64,000 nucleotides of DNA from Hyphomicrobiales bacterium (lineage in GTDB: Bacteria > Pseudomonadota > Alphaproteobacteria > Rhizobiales > Rhizobiaceae). The position numbers and the translations under genes were made by a program. The DNA lies in assembly GCA_900472675.1 (NCBI GenBank), contig UCJA01000014.1, positions 170,962 through 234,961 on the forward strand. Direction: 5' to 3'. Shown one piece after another: positions 45,456 to 54,652 of the stretch. Position 1 is the stretch's first letter; each line of letters opens with the position of its first letter. The notes under the pieces were generated by a model. It was given only the letters and a program-made list of their open reading frames with translations, made no database searches and was not told the origin of the DNA.

Positions 45456-46745
45456 TTGTTTACCGAAATTTTCATCGTCATTGCCCTCACTGTCGTTAAC
45501 GGTGTCCTCGCAATGTCGGAGCTTGCGGTCGTGTCTTCACGGCCGATGCGCCTCAAGGTCATGGCAGAGCAAGGCAACAAGGGTGCTACCACCGCGCTCC
45601 GTCTTGCCGAAGATCCAGGCCGCTTCCTCTCCTCCGTGCAGATCGGGATCACGCTGGTTGGCGTCTTGTCCGGCGCCTTCTCCGGAGCCACACTTGGTGC
45701 CCGCCTAACCACCTGGCTTGAGGTGAACGGCGTGCCCGGGAATATCGCGGACTGGCTCGGTGTCGGCACCGTGGTCGTCTTCATCACCTATCTTTCGCTG
45801 ATCATCGGCGAGCTGGTGCCCAAGCAGATCGCGCTGCGTTCGCCCGAAACCATGGCTGCCCGCGTTGCGCCGGCCATGAAGCTGATCGCCACGATCGGCG
45901 GGCCGATCGTCTCCTTGCTGGATATCTCCGGCCGCATCGTGCTCAGCCTGATCGGCCAGAAGGGCGAGTCCGCCGACAAGGTCACGGACGAGGAAATCCG
46001 CACGGTTCTTGCCGAGGCACAGAGCGCAGGCGTCATCGAGACAGAAGAGTCGGCGATGATCTCCGGCGTCATGCGACTGGCCGACCGGACTGCGCGCGGC
46101 TTGATGACGCCCCGCCGCGACGTGGAAGTGATCGATACGGAAGATAGCCCGGAAGAGCTGCGGGCCCAGCTGCGCGCCACGCCGCGCTCGAGGCTGCCGG
46201 TCCGCAAGGGCAGTTCCGACGAGATCATGGGGGTTCTTTTCGTCAAGGACGCCTATGACTTCATGGCCGGCGGCAAGCTGTTCGACATCGCCTCGATCAT
46301 GCGCGAGGCCCCCGTCGTCTCTGACCTCACCGGCGCGCTCGACGTCATCCAGGCGCTGCGCAAGGCATCGGCCCATATGGTGCTCGTATTCGACGAATAC
46401 GGTCACTTCGAAGGCATCATCACCTCCGGCGACATTCTGGAGGCCATCACCGGTGTCTTCCAGGAGGACGAACAGCAGGAGCCCGCCATGGTGGCGCGCG
46501 CCGACGGTTCCTTCCTGGTAGCCGGTTGGATGCCGGTCGACGAGTTCGCCGACCAGATGGGCTTCACCATCGAGGACGACCCGGGATACGAAACGGTCGC
46601 CGGCTTCGTGCTGGACGAGATGAAGCATCTGCCTGAACTGGGCGAAAGCTTCATCAAGAACGGCTGGATCTTCGAGGTCATCGATCTCGACGGCCGGCGA
46701 ATCGACAAGCTGCTGATCCGGCGGGCGCCGGACAAGGCGCAATGA
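45456..46745 (+). CDS. CNNM/CBS-domain membrane protein (hemolysin C/CorC-related)
   Basis: A 429-residue membrane protein of the YtfL/TlyC group. The N-terminal CNNM (DUF21) domain has three or four helices (FIVIALTVVNGVLAMSELAV and later), then a CBS pair (about 205-320; RLMTPRRDVEVIDT, DEYGHFEGIITSGDIL) and a CorC_HlyC domain (VAGWMPVDEFADQMG to GWIFEVIDLDGRRID). Related proteins are implicated in cation or Mg2+ handling. The start is TTG 45456, which gives the usual LFTEIFIVIAL N-terminus with AAAGAG upstream; extra upstream codons from 45336 lack similarity. It overlaps fau by four bases. Confidence 0.88.
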   Translation: MFTEIFIVIALTVVNGVLAMSELAVVSSRPMRLKVMAEQGNKGATTALRLAEDPGRFLSSVQIGITLVGVLSGAFSGATLGARLTTWLEVNGVPGNIADWLGVGTVVVFITYLSLIIGELVPKQIALRSPETMAARVAPAMKLIATIGGPIVSLLDISGRIVLSLIGQKGESADKVTDEEIRTVLAEAQSAGVIETEESAMISGVMRLADRTARGLMTPRRDVEVIDTEDSPEELRAQLRATPRSRLPVRKGSSDEIMGVLFVKDAYDFMAGGKLFDIASIMREAPVVSDLTGALDVIQALRKASAHMVLVFDEYGHFEGIITSGDILEAITGVFQEDEQQEPAMVARADGSFLVAGWMPVDEFADQMGFTIEDDPGYETVAGFVLDEMKHLPELGESFIKNGWIFEVIDLDGRRIDKLLIRRAPDKAQ

Positions 46746-47317
46746 CCAGGGGTGGCGACAAGGCCATCCTGAGGCGGGAGAGGCTTGCGGCACGGGACGC
46801 GATCCCTGCCGACGAGCGGATCGAGAAGAGCCTGACCATTGCGACGGAGGGGCTCGCGGTCATCTCCTTCGAACCGGGAACGGTGATTTCCGGTTTCCTG
46901 CCGATCCGATCCGAAGTGGACCTGCGACCGCTGATGGCGATGCTGCGCGACAGGGGTGCCCGGCTCTGCGTGCCCGTCATCCTCGACAAGCAGACGATCG
47001 TCTTCCGCGAGCTGGTGCGCGGCGCCGAGCTTGTCGCCGGCACCTTTGGCACCGTCGGGCCCGGACCCGAGGCCGACGAGCTCGACCCGCAGATCATGCT
47101 GGTCCCGCTTGCCGCCTTTGACGCTCAGGGGCACCGAATCGGCTATGGCGGCGGCTATTACGACCGCGCCATCCACCGGCTACATCAAAAAGGTGCAAGG
47201 CCGATGCTGATCGGGATTGCCTTTGACTGCCAGGAAGTGGCATCAGTCCCCCATGAACCTCACGATGTCCGGCTGGATGCCGTGCTGACCGAAGGCGGCC
47301 ATCGCCGCTTCGGCTGA
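46742..47317 (+). CDS. fau: 5-formyltetrahydrofolate cyclo-ligase
   Basis: The 191-residue enzyme converts 5-formyl-THF to 5,10-methenyl-THF with ATP. Family features are the N-terminal LRRERLAARDAIPADER, ISGFLPIRSEVDLRPLM, VPLAAFDAQGHRIGYGGGYYDR (phosphate-binding loop) near 125 and the C-terminal ASVPHEPHDVRLDAVLTE. Its ATG overlaps the upstream CBS gene stop (ATGA), and the YmdB-type gene follows after 27 bases. In most rhizobia fau sits right after 6S RNA; here other genes intervene. Confidence 0.94.
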   Translation: MTRGGDKAILRRERLAARDAIPADERIEKSLTIATEGLAVISFEPGTVISGFLPIRSEVDLRPLMAMLRDRGARLCVPVILDKQTIVFRELVRGAELVAGTFGTVGPGPEADELDPQIMLVPLAAFDAQGHRIGYGGGYYDRAIHRLHQKGARPMLIGIAFDCQEVASVPHEPHDVRLDAVLTEGGHRRFG

Positions 47318-47344
47318 GAAGCCGGGCCTGAAGATTGGATAAGA

Positions 47345-48169
47345 ATGCGCCTCTTGTTTCTGGGTGATATGGTGGGCAAGACCGGCCGCGTGGCCGTGTG
47401 GGAAAAGCTCCCCGGCCTCGTGTTCGACCTCAAACTCGACTTTGTCATCGTCAACGGGGAGAACGCCGCCGGCGGGTTCGGGATCACGGAAGACATCTTC
47501 CTCGAAACCATCAACGCCGGGGCCGACGTCGTTACGACCGGCAATCACGTGTGGGACCAGAAGGAGGCCGTATCCTTTGCGGCCCGCCACGAGCAGTTCC
47601 TGCGGCCGGCGAACTATCCGGCAGGCACCCCCGGTCGCGGCTCCGGCATCTATTACGGTCGCAACGGCGCGCGCGTGCTGGTGGCCAACATCATGGGCCG
47701 TGTGTTCATGCATCCGGAGCTGGACGACCCCTTCAAGAGCGCCGAAGCCATCCTCGCCGCATGCCCGCTGAAGGAACAGGCGGACGCCATCGTGTTCGAC
47801 TTCCATGCGGAAGCGACCAGCGAGAAGCAGTGCTTCGGCCATTTTGTGGACGGCCGTGCGAGCCTCGTCGTCGGCACCCATACGCATGTCCCGACGGCCG
47901 ACTGCCAGATCCTCAACGGCGGCACCGCCTATATGTCGGATGCCGGCATGTGCGGTGACTACGACTCGTCGCTTGGCATGGAAAAGGAAGAGCCGCTCAA
48001 CCGCTTCATCTCGAAGATGCCGAAGGGCCGTTTCGAGGCGGCGAGCGGCCCCGCCACGATCTGCGGCCTCGGTGTCGAGATTTCCGACAGCAGTGGTCTT
48101 GCCGAAAAGATCGCGCCGCTGCGGATCGGGCCGAGGCTTTCCGAAACGATCCCTTCGTTCTGGGCCTAG
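47345..48169 (+). CDS. YmdB-type (TIGR00282 family) metallophosphoesterase
   Basis: A 274-residue cyclic-nucleotide phosphodiesterase-like protein. It opens with MRLLFLGDMVGKTGR, then NGENAAGGFG, TGNHVWDQKEA, DFHAEATSEKQ and VGTHTHVPTADCQIL, the metal-binding blocks of the YmdB family. YmdB of Bacillus hydrolyses cyclic nucleotides and affects biofilm behaviour; the alphaproteobacterial enzyme is uncharacterised to my knowledge. It is in the fau operon. Confidence 0.92.
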   Translation: MRLLFLGDMVGKTGRVAVWEKLPGLVFDLKLDFVIVNGENAAGGFGITEDIFLETINAGADVVTTGNHVWDQKEAVSFAARHEQFLRPANYPAGTPGRGSGIYYGRNGARVLVANIMGRVFMHPELDDPFKSAEAILAACPLKEQADAIVFDFHAEATSEKQCFGHFVDGRASLVVGTHTHVPTADCQILNGGTAYMSDAGMCGDYDSSLGMEKEEPLNRFISKMPKGRFEAASGPATICGLGVEISDSSGLAEKIAPLRIGPRLSETIPSFWA

Positions 48170-48171
48170 CG

Positions 48172-48549
48172 TTGCGCAGGCTGGCGCGTCTTTCGCTCCT
48201 GTTGTGCCTCACGGTGGCGGGCGTCCAGCCGGCCCAAATCGGGCAAGCGGCCGGCAGCGGCGCAGCACCCACCTGGCCCAGGCAGAAATGCGACTTCTAC
48301 GACAAGGCTTGGCATAAATTGCTGGCCCTCTCGGACCGCAAGCGCATTACGTCAGGATTTATTGCCGGAAACGAGGCGTTCGTCGCAGCCGGTTGTTCGA
48401 ACGGCGCCGATGTCTGCCCGTCTTCGGCGGGCGATATAGAACTCGCCAACAGCCTTACGGTCGCAGCGATGAATTTCGGAACGGCAAGTTCGTTCCTGCC
48501 GTTCGTCTGCCGCCAGAGGCCGGCACCCTCGCCGAGGGATGCCAGCTAA
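48172..48549 (+). CDS. Hypothetical secreted protein
   Basis: A 125-residue protein with a likely signal peptide (RRLARLSLLLCLTVAGVQPA) and a mature part containing four cysteines (at CDF, GCSN, VCPS and VCRQ), which could form disulfides. The central part (LALSDRKRITSGFIAGNEAFVAAGC) is not a family I know. The start would be TTG two bases after the phosphodiesterase stop, which is weakly supported. It is probably co-transcribed with the fau operon. Confidence 0.5.
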   Translation: MRRLARLSLLLCLTVAGVQPAQIGQAAGSGAAPTWPRQKCDFYDKAWHKLLALSDRKRITSGFIAGNEAFVAAGCSNGADVCPSSAGDIELANSLTVAAMNFGTASSFLPFVCRQRPAPSPRDAS

Positions 48550-48556
48550 GCGCGGT

Positions 48557-49288
48557 TCAGAGCGCTTCCTCAAACAAGGTCAGCAGGCGCTTGAAGTGCC
48601 GTTCCGAGCCTGCCTCGTCGTAGATGCCCTGGTCCGGAACCGTCCAGCCGTGCTCCATGCCGACATAGTTTTCGATGGTATGATCGACGCCGCCGACACG
48701 CAGCGCCTCGGCCAGACGTGCCGACTGCGCGGGCGGGAAGCTGTTGTCGACACCGGCGACGCCGACATAGACGCGTGCCTTAAGCCGATCGGCCAGCCGG
48801 TGCGGGCTGTCTTCCGCCTCGCTTGCCAGATTGCCGCCATGGAAGCTTGCCGCCGCCTTGATCCGGTCGGGGTAGTGGGCCGCCGCGGCGATGGCACGGC
48901 CGCCGCCCATGCAGTAGCCGACCGTTCCAAGGGCGCCGGTCGCGCCTTGCGCGGTCAGTGCTTCGATGAAGGTTTCACTGTCGCGCGCGGTGAGCGCCTG
49001 CGTGGTTGCGCCCATCAGGCCCATGAGCTGTGCCCTTGTGTCGTCCTGCGCAAAAGCCGTCTTGGCGTCAAAGGGTCCATAGGGTGCGGCCCGATAGAAG
49101 AGGTCGGGCACCAGCACGTGATATCCGGCGTCGGCGATGCGCTGCGCCATCCAGTACAGGGCCTCGCGGGGGCCGAAGGCGTCCATGTAGACGATGACGC
49201 CCTTGTCGGTAGAGGCGCCGCTTGACGGTGACAGAAGTTCCGCCTTTGCGGTGCCATCGGCGGTGGTGATATCGATCTGTCGCTGCAT
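48557..49288 (-). CDS. Dienelactone hydrolase family protein
   Basis: A 243-residue alpha/beta hydrolase of the dienelactone hydrolase type. The Cys nucleophile lies in VGYCMGGGRA near 120, the Asp in GVAGVDNSFPP near 170 and the His in GMEHGWTVPD near 205. Such enzymes hydrolyse lactones or esters; no chlorocatechol pathway genes are near, so the substrate is open. GAGGAGG eight bases before the ATG gives a strong start. It converges with the hypothetical secreted protein gene. Confidence 0.92.
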   Translation of the reverse strand: MQRQIDITTADGTAKAELLSPSSGASTDKGVIVYMDAFGPREALYWMAQRIADAGYHVLVPDLFYRAAPYGPFDAKTAFAQDDTRAQLMGLMGATTQALTARDSETFIEALTAQGATGALGTVGYCMGGGRAIAAAAHYPDRIKAAASFHGGNLASEAEDSPHRLADRLKARVYVGVAGVDNSFPPAQSARLAEALRVGGVDHTIENYVGMEHGWTVPDQGIYDEAGSERHFKRLLTLFEEAL

Positions 49289-49421
49289 GGAAGCCTCCTC
49301 GTGTTCTCACGGTCAGTGATGGTAGCGATGACAGAAATGTGAGGCGAGAGCCAGAGTTCCTGCTGGCATCGTTTCGACCCTTGCCGCATCCTTTCAAACG
49401 GAATGCGCATGAAAGCGGATC

Positions 49422-50282
49422 ATGGGGTTTGGCATGATGCTACGGGCTCTCGCATGCGGACTGTCTGCTCTTCTGGTTTCCGCTTCTGTCGCCTGGGGGC
49501 AGGCGGGGCAGGTGCCGGTCAGCCAGTGCCAGGCCATTGCGGCGCGTCTTCCGTCGACGACCTTCGCGAGCTTCGAACCCATCCTTCTACCGATCGTTTC
49601 CGCTGCAACTACGCCCACGCAGGTTCGCGACCAGGACGTGCGGATCAGCTTCGTCGGGCACTCGACCTATTTCATCGAATCGCCCGGCGGGATCGGCATC
49701 GCGACTGACTACAGCGGCGTTTATTCACCGGCCCGGGTGCCGGACGTGGTGACGATGAACAGGGCCCATTCCACCCATTTCACGACAAATCCCGACCCGG
49801 CGATCGCGCATGTGCTGCACGGCTGGAGCGATACGCCCGGCGAAAAGGCGCAGCACCGCCTGACCGTCGGCGACGTCTATATCCGCAATGTCGTGTCGGA
49901 TATCCGCAACTGGGGTGGAGGCGTGGAGGAGAACGGCAACTCGATCTTCATCTTCGAGGTGGCTGGTCTGTGCATCGGGCACCTGGGGCACCTGCATTTC
50001 GAGCTGACGGAAGACCAGTATACGGAGATTGGCCGGCTTGACGTGCTGATGGTTCCGGTAGACGGCGGGCTGACAATGGGGGCCGATAGCATGAGCCGCG
50101 TGGTGCAGCGTTTGCGGTCATCGCTGATCCTGCCGATGCACCGCTGGGGGCCGCCGCTCGACACCTTCGTTTCCATGTTCGACGGGAAATTCGATATCGT
50201 CTATGCGCGGGAGCCGGTGATCACGGTCTCGGTGCGGCGGCTGCCGAAGAGGCCGACGATCATGATACCGCAGGGGCTTTGA
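49422..50282 (+). CDS. Secreted MBL-fold protein with altered metal motif
   Basis: A 286-residue protein with an N-terminal signal peptide (MMLRALACGLSALLVSASVAWG). The body has a metallo-beta-lactamase-like order: ISFVGHSTYFIESPGGIGIATDY, then NRAHSTHFTTNPDPAI, GLCIGHLGHLHFEL and MVPVDGGLTM. The canonical THxHxDH is not intact: its place holds AHSTHF, so metal binding may be changed. Its enzymatic activity is uncertain. ATG 49422 or ATG 49434 could start the protein; both keep the signal peptide. Confidence 0.75.
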   Translation: MGFGMMLRALACGLSALLVSASVAWGQAGQVPVSQCQAIAARLPSTTFASFEPILLPIVSAATTPTQVRDQDVRISFVGHSTYFIESPGGIGIATDYSGVYSPARVPDVVTMNRAHSTHFTTNPDPAIAHVLHGWSDTPGEKAQHRLTVGDVYIRNVVSDIRNWGGGVEENGNSIFIFEVAGLCIGHLGHLHFELTEDQYTEIGRLDVLMVPVDGGLTMGADSMSRVVQRLRSSLILPMHRWGPPLDTFVSMFDGKFDIVYAREPVITVSVRRLPKRPTIMIPQGL

Positions 50283-50290
50283 GTACCCCT

Positions 50291-50347
50291 GCGGTGATCT
50301 TGCTCACCTGGCGGTGATCGTGCTCACCTGCTGTGAGCTTGCTCAGC
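50291..50347. repeat. 20-bp tandem repeat at a convergent gene end
   Basis: Two near-identical 20-base units (50291-50310 and 50311-50330, GCGGTGATC[T/G]TGCTCACCTG) and a partial third (50331-50347) fill the gap between the MBL-fold and PPOX genes, running into the PPOX stop codon. Confidence 0.8.
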
Positions 50348-50855
50348 GGTGCTGTGGAAAGGTCAGGTTCTGCTTGACGCCGACCTCGGGGATCTTCTCG
50401 TCATTGATATTGGCCTTGGCAATTTCCCAACCGAACTTCAGCGTGCTGTCGGTGGAGGCCCAAATGGCCGCATCTTCGACGCGAAGGGCGAGCATGGTTA
50501 GGAGCGGGTCGTCCTTGCCGTGCTCGTACCAGGCCGCCGTCACGGCGTTCCAGTATTCTTCCATCTTGGCGCGATCAACTCCGACCTCGATGGTGCCCGA
50601 GAGGCAGGCATGGTAATCATGGCTCTTGCCGATCACGTTGAAATGGGCACGGCTGCCGGGGCCGATCGCCTGGGCCAGGTCCGTGTCCGTCTTGGTGAAA
50701 AACCAGATGGTCTTGGTGTCGGGGTCCACGTTCGGAGCCATGGGCTGGAAGTGCATGTGGGAACCGTCGATCCCCAGCATGCCGGCGTGGATGCTGTTGA
50801 TCTCTTCCCACAGCTGACGTTCCGGGGCTTCGCGGGCTTCGGTGAGGCTTACCAT
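50343..50855 (-). CDS. Pyridoxamine 5'-phosphate oxidase-like (general stress protein 26-like)
   Basis: A 170-residue split-barrel flavin-binding protein of the PPOX-related general stress protein 26 group. It shows LGIDGSHMHFQPMAPNVD, TIWFFTKTDTDLAQAI, SRAHFNVIGKSHDYHACLSGTIEV and DAAIWASTDS. Such proteins bind FMN or FAD and are stress-induced. AAGGAGAAA precedes ATG 50855, and an EcfG-type promoter lies 40 bases upstream. It is most likely part of the general stress response, not pyridoxal synthesis. Confidence 0.88.
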   Translation of the reverse strand: MVSLTEAREAPERQLWEEINSIHAGMLGIDGSHMHFQPMAPNVDPDTKTIWFFTKTDTDLAQAIGPGSRAHFNVIGKSHDYHACLSGTIEVGVDRAKMEEYWNAVTAAWYEHGKDDPLLTMLALRVEDAAIWASTDSTLKFGWEIAKANINDEKIPEVGVKQNLTFPQHR

Positions 50856-50891
50856 CGAGTTTCTCCTTGGATTGTTCCGGTTCGGTCAGGA

Positions 50892-50916
50892 AACGGCATG
50901 GCACCGGCTTTGTTCC
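50892..50916 (-). promoter_or_regulatory. EcfG-type general stress promoter of the PPOX gene
   Basis: On the minus strand GGAAC (50916-50912), 16 bases, CGTT (50895-50892), the GGAAC-N16/17-CGTT pattern of the alphaproteobacterial EcfG/RpoE2 sigma factors, about 37 bases from the start codon. Confidence 0.7.
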
Positions 50917-51034
50917 TGACCACTCGGGGGCTCTAGAGGTCTCCGCGACGATGTCTCTGAAAATGCCTTGAACGATGGGGGCATCAAAATTATAAGGCCC
51001 CATCCCAAATACAAACCAAAGCGTCAGGGTTGTC

Positions 51035-51781
51035 ATGGCCGGCCATTCACAGTTCAAAAACATCATGCACCGCAAGGGCAAGCAGGACGGCATCCGTTCC
51101 AAGATGTTTTCCAAGCTCGCTCGAGAAATCACCGTCGCTGCCAAGACCGGCTTGCCCGACCCTGCGATGAACTCCGCCCTGCGTCTGGCCGTCCAGAACG
51201 CCAAGGCGCAGTCGATGCCGAAGGACAACATCGACCGGGCCATCAAGAAGGCATCCGGGGTCGACGGCGAGAACTACGATTACATCCGCTACGAAGGCTA
51301 TGGCCCGGGCGGCACGGCGATCATCGTCGAGGCGCTGACCGACAACCGCAACCGTACCGCATCCAACGTTCGCTCGACCTTCACCAAGGCTGGCGGCGCC
51401 CTGGGCGAAACCGGCTCGGTGTCGTTCTCCTTCGATCACCTGGGCGAAATCAGCTACAAGGCGAGTGTCGGGGATGCCGACACGGTGATGGAAGCGGCGA
51501 TCGAAGCCGGTGCCGACGACGTCGTTTCCGACGCGGATGGACATACGATCCTCTGCGCCTTCGAGAGCCTCGGCGAAGTCTCCAAGGCGCTGGAAGCGGC
51601 GCTTGGCGAAGCCGAGACCGTCAAGGCGATCTGGAAGCCGCAGAACACCATTCCTGTCGACGAGGAGAAGGCGCAGTCGATCCTCAAGCTGATCGATACG
51701 CTGGAAGACGATGACGACGTGCAGAACGTCTATTCGAACTTCGAAGTCTCCGACGAGGTGATGGCGAAGCTTTCCGCCTAG
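51035..51781 (+). CDS. yebC: YebC/PmpR-type regulator or translation factor
   Basis: A 248-residue protein of the YebC/PmpR/TACO1 family. It begins [19 protein letters not shown], contains [23 protein letters not shown] and has the three-domain length of the family. Family members bind DNA or act at ribosomes stalled on proline-rich sequences. AGGG lies a few bases before the ATG; a strong terminator follows. In other rhizobia it is close to ruvC; here it lies 5 kb upstream. Confidence 0.95.
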   Translation: MAGHSQFKNIMHRKGKQDGIRSKMFSKLAREITVAAKTGLPDPAMNSALRLAVQNAKAQSMPKDNIDRAIKKASGVDGENYDYIRYEGYGPGGTAIIVEALTDNRNRTASNVRSTFTKAGGALGETGSVSFSFDHLGEISYKASVGDADTVMEAAIEAGADDVVSDADGHTILCAFESLGEVSKALEAALGEAETVKAIWKPQNTIPVDEEKAQSILKLIDTLEDDDDVQNVYSNFEVSDEVMAKLSA

Positions 51782-51810
51782 GCCAGGACAGGGTTCGACC
51801 CTGAAACTGA

Positions 51811-51842
51811 AAACGGCACCGCTCAAGGCGGTGCCGTTTGTC
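51811..51842 (+). terminator. Intrinsic terminator after yebC
   Basis: AAACGGCACCGC (51811-51822) and its complement (51828-51839) form a perfect 12-bp stem with a five-base loop, followed by GTCTTTC. It also serves the convergent phosphate permease gene. Confidence 0.9.
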
Positions 51843-51864
51843 TTTCACGGGTTACCTGCTTGCG

Positions 51865-53478
51865 CTAAAGCACCTGCCTGAGCAGGACGAACAGCCCGAA
51901 GGCAAGCGCAATCGAGGCAGGCAGCGTCAGCACCCAGGCCATCAGCATGTTGCGGACCGTCGACCACTGCAGACCGGAGCCGTTGGCCGCCATGGTACCG
52001 GCAACGCCGGACGACAGGACATGCGTGGTGGATACCGGCAGGCCGAAGTGGTCGGCGGCGCCGATGGTGATCATGGCCACCACTTCCGCCGATGCGCCCT
52101 GCCCATAGGTCAGGTGGGTCTTGCCGATCTTTTCCCCGACAGTAATGACGATGCGCTTCCAGCCCACCATGGTGCCGAGGCCGAGCGCCATCGCGACGGC
52201 AACCTTGACCCAGAGCGGGATGTACTTGGTCGCGTTGTCGACGGCCCCGTGGTAGGCCTTGACGGCCTCCAGATCGGCGCCCTGCATGGGCAGAAGCTTG
52301 TTCTTATCGATCAGTTTCAGCGCTTCGCCGATTAGGTAGATGTCGTTCCTGATATTGCCGATCAGCGAGGTCGGCACAGCTTCCAGCGTCGGGAACTTGG
52401 AGATCTGTTCACTGGAAGAGTGGATATATTGCTGCAGCGCCACGGTCGTTGAATCAGTCCAGGCCTTGTTCTTCACAGCATTGGAAACCTCCGCCTTGGC
52501 GTCCTCTACCGTGACGTTGGGCTTGGCGTACTTCTGAAGCACAGTTTCGACATTGGCCGAGGCGGTCTCATAGGCCTTCACATACTGTGGGTCCGGGGTG
52601 CGGTTCAGCGCGAAGGCTGTCGGCACCAGGCCGATCAGGATGAGCATGATAAGGCCCATGCCCTTCTGACCATCGTTCGACCCATGGGCAAAGCTGACAC
52701 CCGTGCAGGTGAAGATCAGCAGGCTGCGGATCCACAGGGGTGGCGGCTTGTTGCCCTTGGGCTCCTCATAGAGCGCCTTGTTGCGCACCAGGCGTTTCAT
52801 CGCGAGCAGCAGGAGTGCCGAGAAGCCGAAACCGATCAGCGGCGAGATTAGCAGGGACAGGCCGATGCTGGTGGCCTGCGACCAGTCGACGCCGCTGGTG
52901 GCGCCGCCCTGGCTTGCCAGAAACTGGTTGGCGAGGCCGACGCCGATGATGGAGCCGATCAGGGTGTGGGAGCTGGAGGAGGGCAGGCCGAGATACCAGG
53001 TGCCGAGGTTCCAGATGATCGCCGCGATCAGTAGCGCAAAGACCATGGCTAGACCGGCGCCCGAGCCGACCTGCAGGATGAGTTCGACCGGAAGCAGCGC
53101 CACGATGCCGAAGGCAACGGCGCCGGAGGATGTCAGGACACCGAGGAAATTGAAGAAGCCGGACCAGACCACTGCCAGTTCGGCGGGCATGGAGCGGGTA
53201 TAGATGACGGTTGCCACCGCATTGGCGGTATCGTGGAAGCCGTTGACGAACTCGAAACCCAGGGCAATCAGCAGGGCGAGTCCCAGCAGCGCCCAAGGGA
53301 CGGAGGTTGCGATCTCCAGGTCGGCGGCCAGAGCGTATGCCACATAGCCAAGCCCCACCACCAGCACCAGCGCAAACAGCGGGAGGAACCACCGTCCCCA
53401 GGAGCTTTTATGCTCCAGGGGATGGTAGGATTGCGCGGGCGAAACACCCGAAGCCGCTGCATCCGTCACGTCGATCAC
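51865..53478 (-). CDS. pit: Inorganic phosphate transporter (PiT family)
   Basis: A 537-residue membrane transporter with ten or more helices. The two PiT repeat signatures are GFEFVNGFHDTANAVATVIYTR (here given in part) near 73 and DHFGLPVSTTHVLSSGV near 480; ATSVGLxLLISPLIGFGFSA and FTCTGVSFAHGSNDGQKGMG are also present. A hydrophilic loop (about 285-385) sits in the middle. It would import phosphate with a cation at low affinity. The start is GTG 53478, followed by DVTDAAASG. A PHO-box-like repeat lies 42 bases upstream. Confidence 0.92.
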   Translation of the reverse strand: MIDVTDAAASGVSPAQSYHPLEHKSSWGRWFLPLFALVLVVGLGYVAYALAADLEIATSVPWALLGLALLIALGFEFVNGFHDTANAVATVIYTRSMPAELAVVWSGFFNFLGVLTSSGAVAFGIVALLPVELILQVGSGAGLAMVFALLIAAIIWNLGTWYLGLPSSSSHTLIGSIIGVGLANQFLASQGGATSGVDWSQATSIGLSLLISPLIGFGFSALLLLAMKRLVRNKALYEEPKGNKPPPLWIRSLLIFTCTGVSFAHGSNDGQKGMGLIMLILIGLVPTAFALNRTPDPQYVKAYETASANVETVLQKYAKPNVTVEDAKAEVSNAVKNKAWTDSTTVALQQYIHSSSEQISKFPTLEAVPTSLIGNIRNDIYLIGEALKLIDKNKLLPMQGADLEAVKAYHGAVDNATKYIPLWVKVAVAMALGLGTMVGWKRIVITVGEKIGKTHLTYGQGASAEVVAMITIGAADHFGLPVSTTHVLSSGVAGTMAANGSGLQWSTVRNMLMAWVLTLPASIALAFGLFVLLRQVL

Positions 53479-53519
53479 TCCACTTTCACCAGAAATTGAT
53501 GAAAGCCTAATTTAGGGAG

Positions 53520-53537
53520 GTGACGCTCTCGTGACGG
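53520..53537 (-). promoter_or_regulatory. PHO-box-like direct repeat upstream of pit
   Basis: On the minus strand CCGTCAC (53537-53531), four bases, GCGTCAC (53526-53520): two 7-mers at 11-base spacing, similar in plan to the PhoB box (CTGTCAT-N4-CTGTCAT), with substitutions. Confidence 0.4.
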
Positions 53538-53543
53538 TTTTGG

Positions 53544-54545
53544 TTAAGCGGCCTGCTTCTCCATCATCGGCAGGGATGCGAACATCTCGACCGAGCGAAG
53601 CCGTGCTTCGATATCGTGGACCGGCATGGAGATAATGAGCTCATCAGCCTGGGTTTCCTCCAGGAACTCGCGCAGCTTTGCCTCTACGGTCGCGACGGAC
53701 CCAACGGCGGCATAACGCAGCGTGTGTTCGACGCTCATTTTCTCCATCGGCGTCCAGAAGCCTTCCATGCTGTCGAGGGGAGCCGGGAAGGCATTGCGGA
53801 TGTTCTTGCGCAGGTTGACGAACTGCTGCTGCGACGAGGTGAAGAGGCGCTCTGCCTCCTCGTCCGTTTCAGCTGCCACGCCCATCACGCCGACCGTGAC
53901 ATGGGGTTTGTCGAGCGTTGCCGAGGGCTGGAACCGTTCCCGGTAGATGGCGATCGCATCCATCAGCATGTCCGGTGCAAAGTGCGAGGCGAAGGCATAG
54001 GGAAGGCCGAGCGCTGCTGCCAGATGAGCGCTGTAGGTGCTGGAACCGAGAAGCCAGATCGGCACGTTCGTGTTCATGCCGGGAACCGCGAGCAGTCCCT
54101 GGTTCGGCTCGGGTGCACCAAGCAAGCGCTGCAGTTCCAGAATGTCATGCGGGAAGCTTTCCGCACCCGCGTCGAGATTGCGGCGCAGGGCACCTGCCGT
54201 GCGCATGTCGGTGCCGGGAGCTCGGCCAAGGCCGAGATCGACGCGACCGGGGAAGAGCGCTTCCAGCGTTCCGAATTGTTCGGCGATGACCAGCGGCGAA
54301 TGGTTCGGCAGCATAACGCCGCCGGAACCGATGCGGATCTTGCTTGTGGCAGCACCGATGTGGCCAATCACGATGGCGGTGGCTGCACTGGCGATACCCG
54401 GCATGCCGTGATGTTCCGCCAGCCAGACCCGTCGGTAGCCCTGTTCCTCCGCCTTGACCGCCAGCCTGGCGGATTGGGCAAGCGCTTCGCTCACGGAGTA
54501 GCCCTCGCCAACGAGCGAGAGGTCGAGAATGGAGAAGGGGATCAT
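53544..54545 (-). CDS. Luciferase-like (LLM class) flavin-dependent oxidoreductase
   Basis: A 333-residue bacterial luciferase-like monooxygenase fold protein. It begins [16 protein letters not shown] and shows [53 protein letters not shown] and the [25 protein letters not shown] block of the MsnO8-type subgroup. These enzymes use FMNH2 to oxidise diverse substrates; this one has no assigned substrate. AGGACG precedes ATG 54545. It lies upstream of pit on the same strand with 65 bases between, where the PHO-box-like repeat sits. Confidence 0.9.
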   Translation of the reverse strand: MIPFSILDLSLVGEGYSVSEALAQSARLAVKAEEQGYRRVWLAEHHGMPGIASAATAIVIGHIGAATSKIRIGSGGVMLPNHSPLVIAEQFGTLEALFPGRVDLGLGRAPGTDMRTAGALRRNLDAGAESFPHDILELQRLLGAPEPNQGLLAVPGMNTNVPIWLLGSSTYSAHLAAALGLPYAFASHFAPDMLMDAIAIYRERFQPSATLDKPHVTVGVMGVAAETDEEAERLFTSSQQQFVNLRKNIRNAFPAPLDSMEGFWTPMEKMSVEHTLRYAAVGSVATVEAKLREFLEETQADELIISMPVHDIEARLRSVEMFASLPMMEKQAA

Positions 54546-54652
54546 AGGGACGTCCTGAAACAAATGAAGGTCTTGTTCCTGTTATCTAGGCAGCCGGACC
54601 CTCGAATGCGACCCCCGGAAACGTTTCTCAAATGGAATGCAGCTGACCATTG

